From Trogon surrucura (taxonomy: Eukaryota > Chordata > Aves > Trogoniformes > Trogonidae): a DNA stretch of 64,000 nt. The position numbers were made by a program, and so were the translations under genes. The notes under the pieces were generated by a model. The model was not told the DNA's origin and searched no databases. It saw nothing but the letters and a program-made list of their open reading frames with translations. The stretch spans positions 44,412,706 through 44,476,705 of the forward strand of contig CM036620.1 in assembly GCA_020746105.1 (NCBI GenBank). The letters run 5' to 3'. This document shows, one piece after another, positions 46,332-58,828 of this stretch (the stretch's first letter is position 1; every line of letters starts with the position of its first letter).

Positions 46332-49300
46332 GTAAGTGCTTATGTATGTGTTATAATTTATTTTTTTTAAATGAATTTTTTATAATTCTTTGATTTTGAC
46401 TCTAAATATGTTCTGGAAAGGCATTATGATTAGCAGCTCTGGGCAATACTGAAATGCTACAAGAAGGTTCTCTTCGTGGATCAGACTTCTTATTTAAAAT
46501 ATTTAGTTATCTTAAACAAGGAAAAACAAATGAGAATAAAGATCTCCATTTCAGTTGGCTATAATTCTAAGTGCTTTCACTGAATGCTGTAATTGTGTCT
46601 ATGAGACAATTATTGTAAGTTACTAAAATTATTGGAAATTAAAGAGTTACCTTTAGAAGAAATTTTACTGTATTTTATTGGGTAACAGGAAGCCTGGAAG
46701 GAAGAAAATTGCTGTGTTAGAAGGAAAACGAGTGTCAGTGTTCTGAAAGACTAAATGAAGGTACAAAACTGTTTTCAGGTTATTGATTTGGGTTTTTTTC
46801 AGACAGGGTTAAAAATAACACTAGGCACACCGTCAACAATCATTTAAAAACTCTTCATTGTCTTTTATGAAGACACTATTCTTCTTAACAGCTTTAAACA
46901 ATCTCTCTGCAAAATAACACAATGTGAAATTGCTATGCACATTAAGACTTGATATTCTTTGTAAATTAATTTTGAACACATACGTGTTGTACGATTGAAT
47001 ATAAAAGTAAATGCGTACCGCTTGCTGTGTTTATCACGAAGGGATTAATTTGGGAAGCTTACATCTTTCATTAGCTTCCAGTTTGGCTTCAGTTTTCATT
47101 AGGCTTTGGATAAGGATTTTTGGAGTAAGCTGGGTATTCTTGCACTGAGGACCAGAGTGGGATGCTACTGGAGGGTGTTTCTGGCTTCAGGACATTGTAG
47201 CCTGGGGCAATGTCTGGGCAAGATCACAAGAGTAAGTCCTGAGGTATTTGGAGGGCTCTGTAACAATCCCTGCTGTTAAAAAATGATGATGTTATTTTTC
47301 AGTCACTTGGTTTTAACTTGGTATAAAATCTATTCCTAAACTTATCTACCTGTGAGTTATGAAAAACAATTATGCTAGTCATCCACAAGTTGTGGTACAA
47401 TGAATTGAGATAAAATTCTGATTAAATCTTTTAATAAACAGGTATACTGAGTATTCTTAAATCAACTTACATCCAGCAATTTTGGTGAATGTATCCATTG
47501 ACGCAGATGTAGAATTGTTAACTATTCTTTTAATTAGAAGAAAAGTCCGGGATCTTGGGGTGGGATTCAGCTGTAATCTGTAATGAGAGAGTCTTTGGCT
47601 GATGTAGAATGTGTCATCTTAAGAACGCTTTACAACCGTTCCTTTCCCTTTTATAGGTTATTTTGATTTTTTTTCTTTTTTTTTTTTACAGGTGTTTTGG
47701 TTTTTTGCTAGTGATCTGTTGTACTTTAAAGCAGCAGAAAACTTTTGAAGTTTTCTATATAGATATTTGCATAAATGCAAACTGTGTCTTTTCTAGTCAT
47801 CACTAACTTGTTTAAACTTGCTTTCTGATGGCAGGGTAGTGTATGTGGGGAAAAAAATGGTCTTTCTGCATCACATGATACTATTTTTTTTTTAATATGC
47901 TGAAGGTGTTTAGGTTTGAAGGTGTTAGGTTCAGCTGAAATGAGACTGAGAGTGAGTGGGTAGAGACACAAAACCCTGCTATGATTGTGTTGACTCAAGC
48001 AGTTGAGTCTCTTCCAAAGAAAGTGTGGGATTTGAGTTGTGGAAAAATCAATAGGAAGAATTAGAACTTCCTTTTAGAGCTTTGTGGTGAACTGGATTTT
48101 TATTTCTTTTTCTAATTCATACCAGCTTTTATTTTTAACTGGACAATCTGTTTGTTACCACATGCTATAATATTATTGAGCCAAGACATACCACTTGCTT
48201 CTCAAGTAGTGAAAAAATGTCAAAGAAAAAATATCTGCTACCTGTAGAGATGCTGTTTTGTTATGACATAGAGGCAAATGAATTTTAAAGGTTCACAGGA
48301 GTTGCTTAAGAGACAGTGCTTGATCTTGGATAGCAAGATCCATTTTCTGCTTAATCACTTGTAATTCTATCAACTGGAGAACTGCATCGCTTCCCTAAAT
48401 ATAATACTGAAATGTGCTTGCTTTGTTACCAGTGAAGAAATCTATTTTTATAAAAAGTCCTATTATGCATAAATATTTCAGATGACTTTTCAGGAATGTA
48501 TTCAAATGTCCAGTGCATGGATCAAAATAATAGTGAAGCAATTATGTCGCCTTTTTTTTCCCCCAGTTCTAAGTACATCTTAAGGCCCAAGTGTAGTTTA
48601 TCCTGGAAGCTCAGCTATTTTAATCCATGTTGTTTAAAGAGACTTTTTGAGGATTGCCCCACTGGTTAGGGTAACTTTTATTTACGTTTTGTTTTTTCAG
48701 CTTTATTTCTTGCCTGTGTAGAAGTACTCTGAGTATGAGGAGACAAAGAAGAGCAGGGATCCTATTATCTGTCTGTCTCTTTAGATTACCATTCTTATGC
48801 ATATTTGTTGTTTCACTGGAGAAAGCTGATTATTAGAAGAGATGATGCATTTTCAGTGTAATACACAACACTCTAAATAGCTGGTTCGGATTGAATTAGT
48901 AATCTTATATTTAGATATGGAGGAAAGCAATAGATTATACTGGAATCAGTGTCTCTAAAAATCAGTGGGGTTTTTAGTAAAAAAAAACAACAAACCTTTG
49001 CAGAGGCAAATTCACCCTATCCCCTGAAAGGGTAACATGAAATGACAGAATTTGGATAGAAATGGAGAAAAAGCATGCCATCTACTATTACTGCATTATG
49101 CTAGTTGAATTAATCAAGGAAACTTTTTCATTTCTTCCTGTATCTTCTGTGTTCAAGTTGTTTATTCTGGTCTTTCTAATGACTGTTTTATTGTTAGTTT
49201 TGGTTTTTGTGGTTTGTTTTTTTTTTCCCTTTAGTGATTTGGTAGGTTATCTTTGGTAAAATGTGGAAAGAGTTCTACATGATTCTCAGCTCATCCTGAA

Positions 49301-50358
49301 TCAGAGGGAGGAAAAATAATTTGCTTGAGATTTTTGTTTATTTTAGTAGTGTAGATTTGTTTGCCAGTAAGAAAGCTCAGAACTTGCTATTTCAAGGATG
49401 AAGAGCTAACATTTAAGAAAATCATGGTATTGACATGAATGTGCTTCTCCCTTGATTTTACACCTGTAAAATGTTAGGAAAACTGATAATCCATTATTTC
49501 CTTGTTTTTACGGAATGGATTTTTCCTGTCTTCCAATGTAAGACATCTCTTTACGGTGCTTGCACAGTTGCAAAGCCTATTGTTACAAGTAGACCTATAA
49601 TGCAGAATCCTGTCCTTAAAAGGAACACTGGTATTTAAATAATTTTTTTTTTATATTCTGGTAAATTAAGGAATTTTGGAGTACCTCACTTTTACTTTCA
49701 AATGTTAAATTAGTGTACTCCAGTTCACATAGATGAGACTTTTGCAGAGCAATAACTGAGAAAGAGCCTGTCATGCTATTCAACCAGATTAACTTTGAGA
49801 TAAGTGCATGATGCGTGTGGATTTGGGGGTTTTTAGGTTTGTTTGCATAAAAGAAGCATTGTTAGCTTGAATCAAAATGATGATGATAGTCTGGCAGACA
49901 TGCTTTCAAGGGTAACTTTCACAAATGAGGGTCATAACTAAAAGCTCTTCAACTAGCACAGAACACATTAAACTGGAAGAACAAACAAAAAGCTGGTGTT
50001 GGCAGATCAAAGAAAATGAAAGCATAAAAGATACTCTTAGAAGAACAGTTGGCCTAAATATCAGAATTGTAGTAATATCTTTTCTGTTTTATTCTCCCCT
50101 GTTTTATCACTTTCATGTATACCTTGATTATTTTAGCCACTGGTATCGTTTCCTTCAAAAAGTTGCTCATTTGCTGCCTGCAATTTAATGCGATAGTGAA
50201 TATTCAAGCTTAGGAGACAAGACTTATATTCTTATTTATGAATAAAGTGTCATTAGTCTTAGGAGAATTAATTGAGTTCATATTCTAATGGGAATAAATT
50301 TTTCAGCTAATTCTCTTCTACTGCTTTCAGTTACCTCTAACAAATGTAAACTAAATAT
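46332..50358. other. Presumed intron, AT-rich, no repeat recognised
   Basis: Several acceptor-like sites with long T runs are seen (for example about 47690), but no in-phase exon with a good donor. A 50-bp candidate at about 47075-47124 ends at GGA|GTAAGC, yet its phase does not fit the next exon. Confidence 0.5.
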
Positions 50359-50526
50359 TGAGGATTGCCCAGAGAGGTTGTGGAGTCTCAGTCTCTGGAG
50401 ACTTTCAAAACTCACCTGGATGCGTTCCTGTGTGATTTACTCTAGGGGATCCTGCTCTGGCAGGGGGGTCAGACTAGATGATCTTCAGAGGTCCCTTCCA
50501 ACCCCTAACATTCTGTCATTCTGTGA
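50359..50526 (+). repeat. CR1 LINE 3' end, sense
   Basis: Reads GCCCAGAGAGGTTGTGGAGT, then CTCCAGAGACTTTCAAAACT-like ORF2 end sequence, a CTGGATGCGTTCCTGTG box, GACTAGATGATCTTCAGAGG and finally CATTCTGTCATTCTGTGAC, a mutated octamer pair. It is the last 168 bp of a CR1 and 5'-truncated. Confidence 0.95.
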
Positions 50527-51889
50527 CTACATCAGAATGTTTAAAATGCGTATGATTTGCTGTGGAAAGTGTGATAATATCTACCTCTTTACTGGTTGTG
50601 CATTTCACAACGTGCACTTTTGTATGATCAGTAACTTAAAACTTTCCAAGTGTAGGTGCTTCTAGATTAGATATCAACCACCTCTAGCCTGAATCAGATC
50701 TGTCAACCCAGAGACCAGTGTTTGCCTCCCTCTTTTTTAAAAGCTGAAATTCTTTCAAATATACGGAGAGTGAATAAGACCAGGTGAATTGTTCTTGCAG
50801 CTCCTTCTTTTTGTAACGCCTTTCATTTGACTGAAAATAGTACACTGAGTAAGGCGAATAGTCCACGTGTGTGAGTACTTCTTTATCTTTTGATGTTCTG
50901 ATGAATATATATCTTTAACTATTCATGCATGGATTTCTGCATGTGACCTGTTTTAGATTCCAGAGCCTTTGTTAGGCACAAATGTCCTACATAAGAGGGA
51001 TGTCCTAAGCTTTGGTTATTACAGCTGTGCTTCTGGTCATATAGGAGGTGAGACGTCAGGCTTGAGGTTTAAAAGTACCTCTGAGAAACTATATGCCTAG
51101 GTCCTAACTAAAGTGAGCAGTCACTCTTCTAGCAAGGGAACCTTTTCCTAATTAGGGAGAACTGAGCTGCTCATAGCTTTATATATAAAGTGATTTGGTA
51201 TTAGAAATGAACGCCTTCTGGTTTAGTATCAAATGTTATCCTTGTCATAGAAATGGAGACTAGAAAATATAAATCAGGATAAACTTGCAAAAGACGTTGT
51301 GGGGAGTGCTACATGTTGTACCATAAAAGCCACTTCTAGCTACAAAATTGAATAGGACACAAATGTATTACCCTCACAGTATTAACTATAAAGTTTGAAA
51401 TCGGCATCAATTTCTGCTTCCATTAGCATGTGCTGATTAGCATAAAAGAAACTTTGCCTTAAGAACTTTGAGGTAATTAATACACACACACAAAAAAAAA
51501 CCCAACCAAACCCAAACTGCCAGTATTTCCAGCTCAGAAATAGCTTTAAATGAAAATATCTATCATTCTTGCCACCAGCTATTTTCTGTTATGCACTTCC
51601 CAGTCATTTACTCTGGGCCAAGTTTGGGGGGCCTGAGTTTGGAATGTTTTGCTGGGCAAGGCAGGCCTTTGATTCACTGCACATGACTATCACCGCAGAA
51701 GAAAAAACACAACAACATTATTTCAGATTGCTGTAGTAAAAATACATTTTAATTGCTGCTTCCCTTCTGACAGCCCTTTGTTATAGAGTGACAATTACAG
51801 GAATGATACTACAGTGTGCATTAGCTGCCATTTCTAATGCTCAGCTGTTAGCCACAATGTTGATTTAAATGATATTTTGCTATTTTTAG
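50527..51889. other. Presumed intron with a possible conserved non-coding element
   Basis: The part from about 51400 to 51880 has a mixed, non-repetitive composition with octamer-like ATTAGCATG and TGATTAGCATAA words and several TAATT motifs, in contrast to the simpler AT-rich DNA around it. A short AC run with A/C-rich tract lies at 51480-51515. No coding signal is seen before the exon at 51890. Confidence 0.35.
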
Positions 51890-51965
51890 ATTATCTGCCA
51901 ATGCTTTTCCTCAACCATTCCAATAGATGTGTGCAGAACCGTCTAAGTTTTTCCCCTTTTTCTAA
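51890..51965 (+). CDS. Putative internal exon (76 bp) of the plus-strand gene
   Basis: A good acceptor (TTGCTATTTTTAG) is followed by a frame that starts with two bases of a split codon, as the 46265 exon requires. It reads LPMLFLNHSNRCVQNRL and on to a TTC/TCT-rich end. The donor TCTAA|GTGGGG is weak but leaves two bases, AA, which with the first base of the exon at 62244 make a lysine codon. The same frame stays open until TGA about 18 bases further. The weak donor is the main doubt; an exon elsewhere in the 46-62 kb interval could serve instead. Confidence 0.4.
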
Positions 51966-54900
51966 GTGGGGAATATTTTTATGACCTTAATCTGGTCAAG
52001 TACACTTTACCCTTTAGTATAGGAGGTGTTTTATTAATGTGTCAGATGGATAGAGGAGCCTTTTCAATCAGGATATCATAAAGGCTAGTTGACTTGATGT
52101 TGTGTGGTACAAAGCACAAGATGGGAAGTACGGAACAGTGGCTTTACCTGGAGAGCTCCTAGAGCTTGTTCTGTGCTCAAGTCCTTAACTTCACTAGGAA
52201 GCATGAGTAAATCCCCCTGCAGTCCCTAGAGGCTGCTTTATTTAGCTTTTGAGCCTACCAGCTGGACCATTTATAACTTTCTTCACTGTTAGTAACAGGA
52301 AATGCTGCTTATGTAGCATTCAAATATGTGAGACTGCCTTGTTCGTAATATGTAGCCTAATAATTTTGAAGATAACCTCAGCAAATATCCAATATGCAGC
52401 TCCAATGATTAGCATTACGTATAGCTTATTTCAAAATAAATCAGTATAATGCTGCATCAGCATTTCAAAGAGTCCTCGTGATTATGAGGGCCACAGAGGG
52501 GAGAATAAAGTGTGGAGAAGGTAATTAGAATGACCTTACATTACTGAGCTGGTGAGTGCTGCTGGATCTTTGTCCACAAGTAATGGAGTTTTTCCATAAG
52601 ATGCTGCTTATCAACAGCGTATATGAACAGGTATCAACGCCAGTTAATGCGAATATCTGCATGTGAATATAAATAACAAACCAAGTACTGCTTGTGTTTT
52701 CCAAAATCACTGCAGTTTTAGCTGAGCTATTCACAAAGTGTTTTTTTCTTGTTTTTATTTTTACTGACTTAAAGCTTTTTAGCATACAGAAAATTGGTTT
52801 TAGAATGTTCCTCAATTATTAATATGTTAACAAGATTTTTATGTTGGTGGTGGCTTAAATCAGACAGAGTACCTTCTCTAATGATTAATGACTAGGTTTG
52901 GAGTTGCTCTACACTAGTATGTGTTTCTTTACGTGTATGGTGAGTTATAAACCACTGTTAAAACTTCTACAGAGGTAACATGAGATGCTAGGTTATCTCT
53001 AAAAGAGATTATTAATATGCATAATCTACAAATGCTTGTTTGCTTCATAGTTTAAATTTTTCATTTTACATTTAAAGAAATTAAATAAGTGTATTAAGAC
53101 AAATATTAGAAAGTAGACCATAGAATCCTGACAGTTTTCTAAAGTTGTGTTTTCTTTTTCCAATGTTTGTGCCATGGACTCTTATTGTAACTGTGGTAAA
53201 CTAGCCTGAACTCACTGTAAGATGATCTACTCAGAAGATGCCATGTTGTCTATAAGTGGCCTTGGGACACAAGTCTTTCACTTTTTTGACTATGAAATTA
53301 GAGCATCAACATCTACCCAGGATATGAAGTAGTATAATGATAAATGCATTAACACCTTACAGATTTGGCATTATCGGTCAACTTGTCTGTTGATTCAAAT
53401 TCACCTTGTCTTTGGATAGGTTTGTTTTGTTGGTTTTCAGATTTTGTTGCTTTTTAGTTGTCTGTTTTGTTTGCTTTTTCCTTTTTTTTAAATTTTACTA
53501 AGCTTCTGGCTACTGTTTGTATGTTGACTCCATTTTGAATATGTTAATCTTATAAAGAATAATTTAAGTTTTTGCCTGAAGTATGTCATGTAAGTTCATC
53601 TTACAATAATTGTCTAAATGAAAACTGATTTGACCTCTGCTATGAGACTTTGAAAATGAAACCTTGTAGAATGAGTTGTAGACCAAGTTACTTCCTTTTA
53701 TTACTTTCTTTTTATGCAAATGGATTCAGGTCAGCCCACTTCTTACCCACATTTCACAGCCTTTGTGGAAATGAGATATCAGCAATGCAACGCCTGATAC
53801 ACAGTTTTATGGTACAGCTGTCTACTGCATATCCATGAGCTTTTGGTATTTTGTATGTTTACTAGTACGCTGCTTTCCCTCTTTCAGGGGTGAAGAAGAT
53901 CCATGTATACCAAATAACTTAAAAATATTATTCATGTGGGAAAACTGCTAACAAACTCCCAAAGTATTTCAGTGCAAAACAGCGGTAGTTACCAAGAAGA
54001 GAAAGCTGCTTCAGCGTTGCAGTTGTCAGGCAGAGGGGAAAAGGTCTCAGGAGACAAAGATGTTGCTAAGGGCAGAATCTTCACCCCAAGTATACAGAAC
54101 TCTATGGAGGATTAACATAAAAAGCTGGTAATTGAGGCAGTGTTAACTCTTTCAATGCTTAGCAAAACAGAAAAGTGAACTGGGAAGATTTCTTTACAAA
54201 GGATTTCATTGCTGTCTGAAGATAACATCTGATATCGCAGTTTAAACAAGCCCTACTGATGGAATTAAAAACCCCAAATATTATAGGCTCATTGTATGTG
54301 AGCTAGGAAGTTGGACAGATAATATATTGATAAAATATTAAAAGATAATATGTTGAGAGTTAAGCTATATACAAAACCTACTGAAATACAAGGTCTCTGT
54401 CAAAAGTCAGATACCAGTGAGCTGGTATAGTTTAAAGGGAAGGTAAAAGTTTAGCAAACGGCCTATCTTTTCTTTTGCAAATAATTATTGAGAAAATGCT
54501 CCATTTTAACAGCGTTTGATTTTACTGAATGAAATGTTTGCTTAGGATTTATCATTGAGTTTAAAAGATTTAAAGGCTTACTGGAAAAAAACAAACCAAC
54601 CCCCACTTACATGGAATTAAGTGAGTCTGTCTCAGAGGAAGTGAGAAGGAATGTGTGGGTATTTAATTTTTACAGTTAATTTCTGTCACACATTCATCAA
54701 TGTTATCTGTGTTTCATGTATCTTCTGGGTCAGTTGATGTGCTGAAGAGGAAAATTTATCATTTGTACATCTCTAATCTAAAACCTATTTATGAGGAGAC
54801 TGACATTTACAATACAACATAGGTAGGCCTGCTCTCAAAGTTGTGAAGAAACTACTGTGAATTTTTTTGAACAACTTAAGTCGACATTGCTAGACTTGGA

Positions 54901-56449
54901 ATTGATGTATAGAGCAATCCATTTCTTCTTCCTTATGGTAAACAAGCTGATATTATGGTTTGACAAGGCAGTGCATTTATATAAATAATTTCTTAAGATG
55001 ATAGCAGAATCTGAAAAGGAGCCACTCCTGTTAGTGCGTGTCACCTCTCAATGGGGTCTTGTCTTTGTTTTCATTTTTGTTGTTTTAGCTGATCATGTCC
55101 AGTACTAGTTATTGCACTGGCTTATGTGGTCATGGAGGCTCAAGCAGAAAAATACTACTTAAATTGCTTCAATTTTGACATGAACCCCTGGTAAAACACT
55201 CCTGAGTACACCTCCTTGATTCCAGATCTCGTATTGGGCATTACAAAAACACTAGATTCAGACTTATGCAAAGTCTAGTGGATTAATTGTGAGATTTGTG
55301 CTGAAAGAAATGTCAGTTTCAAAACAAGATTTGATTTGAGTTTTGCAGAACATACATATGCAAAGGATGATTCCCCCAAAATTATTTTTTTCTTGTGTTT
55401 GGTGTATATAGACTTTGTTTTACTCAGAACTGAGAAACTGAAGTTATTTGTTTCTACTACTTATAGATTTTCTTTTAAAATGAACTTGGAAGGAAAGCAG
55501 TGGCTGAAATTTGAATGAAGTTTATTTAAAAGCAGTTCAAATGGCCAGGCTGCTGGGGTTCTGGTACATGAAAAAGAGTAAAACAGGGTGTATGGGTATT
55601 AGTCATTGTGAGGAAAGCTGCAAAATCGGGTGCCTGCACCTGTAACAAGAGGAAGAAATATGTTTTCGATTCAACTCAAAATACTATAAGGCAAATTTTA
55701 TAAAGGTTAGTACAAATGTACCATAGATCTCTTCCAGGTGTGTTCTGTACTGCAATTATCTTTAAAAAAACCCAGAGTTACTGAATATACAAGTATGTTG
55801 TCTGAACTGCAATCTAGAGGTCCTTTCTGCTAAAATCAGGAAACCATTTTTTTTTCCTTTCTTGAGACTTAAGCTTTAAAAATCATCTGCATTCCATGAT
55901 TGACTACTCTGATGTTCATGTTTATTATACAAAATTAAATCAGTGCATTCTTTTGTAATTCTTTGACACATTCAAGGATTTCCAACACTGTTATACATAG
56001 AAGCATGTCTTGCAATATAGCATATTCAGACAGCCCTGAGAATAAATGTTTACCGTGACAATTCAAAACAACAATCAGATGAGAGAACTAAGAGATATAT
56101 TATAGTGGACTGTTATTTCTCATAGGTGGAATTTTTTTTTATTTATCAGCTGAAGTGTTCTGGGAATCTTAAGCTAACTATATACTAGTAGAAATAATTC
56201 AAGGAGCAATGAGGCACAATTCATAAATAATTGCTGTCTCAGTTTTAAATTATTTCACAAAAACTCCCCAAGGAGTTGTATTGCTTTTCATAGTTGTAAT
56301 CTGGAAGTGGTCCTTCCTAAGGAAAAATGTGTAAGTATAGAGAAATTAAACTTGTGGTGTCTATTACTAGCTTGTTGCAAATACAAGATTGCAACTTTTT
56401 TTTAAATTGTCTTAAAAGATTCCAAGGTTGAATGACAAGAGATGATTAG
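51966..56449. other. AT-rich presumed intron, no gene seen
   Basis: No repeat family and no supported exon. Plus frames of 60-66 codons (52249, 53650, 55336) lack matching splice sites. Confidence 0.5.
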
Positions 56450-56551
56450 ATGTTGCATTGGGGGACATAGTTTAGTAGGTTGATGAGGCTGGGACAAAGG
56501 CTGGACTCGATGATCTTCAAGGTCTCTTGCAGCTGAAACTTCCATGACAAG
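56450..56551 (+). repeat. CR1 LINE 3' end, degraded, sense
   Basis: The words GGACATAGTTTAGTAGGTTG, GGCTGGACTCGATGATCTTC and AAGGTCTCTTGCAGCTGAAA line up, with many changes, with the same 3' box as in the 58.7-kb CR1 copy (ATGTGGTTTAGTGGTAGACC, GGACTGGATGATCTTTAAAG). No octamer tail remains. Confidence 0.82.
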
Positions 56552-58351
56552 AAAAAAGAAACTATTAATTAACACTTTATAACACTTTATGTAGTATCTT
56601 AGTTTTCCTTGCATATATCATCAACTTGATGTTGTGAACTCTATGACAATGTGATTTATAGGTGGAAAAGTAAAAGTTGTGTAATATTCTAGAATCCCAC
56701 AGCTTCTTGGAAGGCTGTAAGGAATAGCAGAGGAGCTGGCAAAAACCCCATGATCTGGAAAAGCATTTTATCAGAGAAGTTTCACATGGATCTATGTAAG
56801 GTATCATAGCATTAGAACAATCTGGCTTTCTCCTCCAAGAAATCGATTATGTTCTTTGGGCACACTTTCTAATGGCTAGAAATGGGTATGACAGTGTTGC
56901 AGCCTGGTCAGTCTGAAAAAGAGAAGTAGTAAGGATACAATTTTATTCAGTCCTTTTCATTGTGTAGCAGCTCCACCACTGGTCTTCCATCCATCACTAT
57001 TCAGAATTCACTGAAGTCTTTTGTTTCTCTAGCTCCCCTTTTTACTATTTGAGTGATGTCAGACTGTAGATTATTTGAAGACATGGTGTATATCTCAACC
57101 CAACCCAGAGTTCTCCTCTTCCACTTCCATGTCTTAGCTATGCAGCAGCTCAGTTGCTTGAGAACCAAAATTTACAGATGGGTGGTCTTTTCCATTACAG
57201 AGATTGCATTGATACAAATATGAAGTATTAAAAAACCCTCAGTATTTCATATCCTGCAGGGAAGTTTTTTCAGAGGTTCTGTATTCTGAAAGCAAAGCAG
57301 ACTCAACATACTGGAGATCAGTTATTGTACAAGCTAGAAGGAATTTTGGAAATCCATGCAAAGCTTGCAGAACCATAATATACTTTAAAACTTGTGATGC
57401 TTTGCAAGTCAAGGTAATCTTGGAAATTCTCTTCATTAGAGTATGTTTCCCTTATGTGATTTGCTTAATAATAGATTGTGCAGATTTTCAATCACTTAAG
57501 ATGTAATTGGATTTGAAAATTGTTTCCACTAAACTTGACTTAAATGTGTCTTGTGTTAAGCTTGTTAGAGGAAGAATATGTAAGTAGCAACATGGAGGTG
57601 TTGCTAAATTCCAAGTTTTCAGAATGAGAACAACCAACTTGTAAATCATTGAGCAGTCAGATTAAATGAAGATGAATATTTTTAAGTGATTCACATGCAG
57701 ATTGTTACAAAAGGCACACATTCTGCATTAGCAAAAATCAGGAGCTTGAGTAAGAGCTCATTACTTTTAAACATAAAAGGAATAATAAGAAGTACTTTCT
57801 GTAACTCAGCTGTGCAGAAAGTGTTAGACTAGTTCTTGGTTTTATTTTGACAATGTAACAAGTTCTAAAGAAACATCCATTAAAGATTATATTCATGCTT
57901 TTACATGTTTGGTTTTTTAGCCATTCATCTACATGGATATAATCCTTAATGGTTATACATTGCAGTAATATTGTGTTGCAAATTAAAACTTATAATGGTC
58001 AACAAGGTACTTCTTTTTCATGAGTAATTAAATAGTTAATAATGCTGATGAGTTGTCTTTAGGTGTGCAAGTAAAATAGTCTTTCTTCATAGATCTGAAT
58101 GTGGTTTTTCACATCTTGAAGCTGTTGTGCCAGACTTTCTGCAGAGCAATTTCTATATTTGCCTAAAGGATTTTGTCAGTGTGAAATTTGAGCCTAAAAG
58201 TAATCAGGTGACATTTTAAAAGATACGGAAAATATTTTATATATGAGAGTTGCTGTCGTATACTAACTCATACAGATTGCTTCAGAATTCTGCTAATAAG
58301 AGATTAAGGGTCACTTTTGGTGTAACAGCATAAAATGCTTCTCACTACAAC

Positions 58352-58828
58352 AAAGATATTGAGGTGCTGAAGTGGGTCCAAAAAAGAACGATGAAGCTGC
58401 TGAAGGGTCTGGAGAACAGGTCTTGTAAGGAACAGCTGAGGGAACTGAGGCTTTTTAGTCTGGAGAAGAGTAGGGTAAGGGGAGACCTTATTGCTCTCTA
58501 CAACTACCTGAAAGGAGGTTGTTGTGAGGGGTGGGGGTCAGTCTCTTCTCCCAAGTAGCAAGTGATAAGGAAAGAGAAAATGGCCTTGTGGCAGGGGAGG
58601 TTTCGGTTGGATATTAGGAAAAATTTCTTCACCGAACAGGTTGTTAAGCATTGGATCAGGCTGCCCAGGGAAATGGTGGAGTCACCATCCCTGGAATTAT
58701 TTAAAAAAACATGTAGACATGGTGCTTAGGGATGTGGTTTAGTGGTAGACCTGACATCATCAGAGTAACAGTTGGACTGGATGATCTTTAAAGGTCTTTT
58801 CCAACCTAAATGATTCTATGATTCTTTT
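58352..58828 (+). repeat. CR1 LINE 3' part with ORF2 C-terminus, sense
   Basis: Reads the end of CR1 ORF2 ([45 protein letters not shown]), then is broken by a TAG at about 58556. The typical GTGGCAGGGGAGGTTTCGGT, GGATATTAGGAAAAATTTCT, CAGGCTGCCCAGGGAAATGG and GGACTGGATGATCTTTAAAG boxes follow, ending in ATGATTCTATGATTCTTT. The first 5' kilobases are missing. The element belongs to a different CR1 subfamily from the 13-kb copy, with GTGGTTTAGTGGTAGACCTG in its 3' UTR. Confidence 0.96.

Noticed and set aside
47075-47124. 50-bp segment ending at GGA|GTAAGC after the exon at 46265
   Set aside because: It can follow that exon in frame but then ends in a phase that does not fit the 62244 exon.
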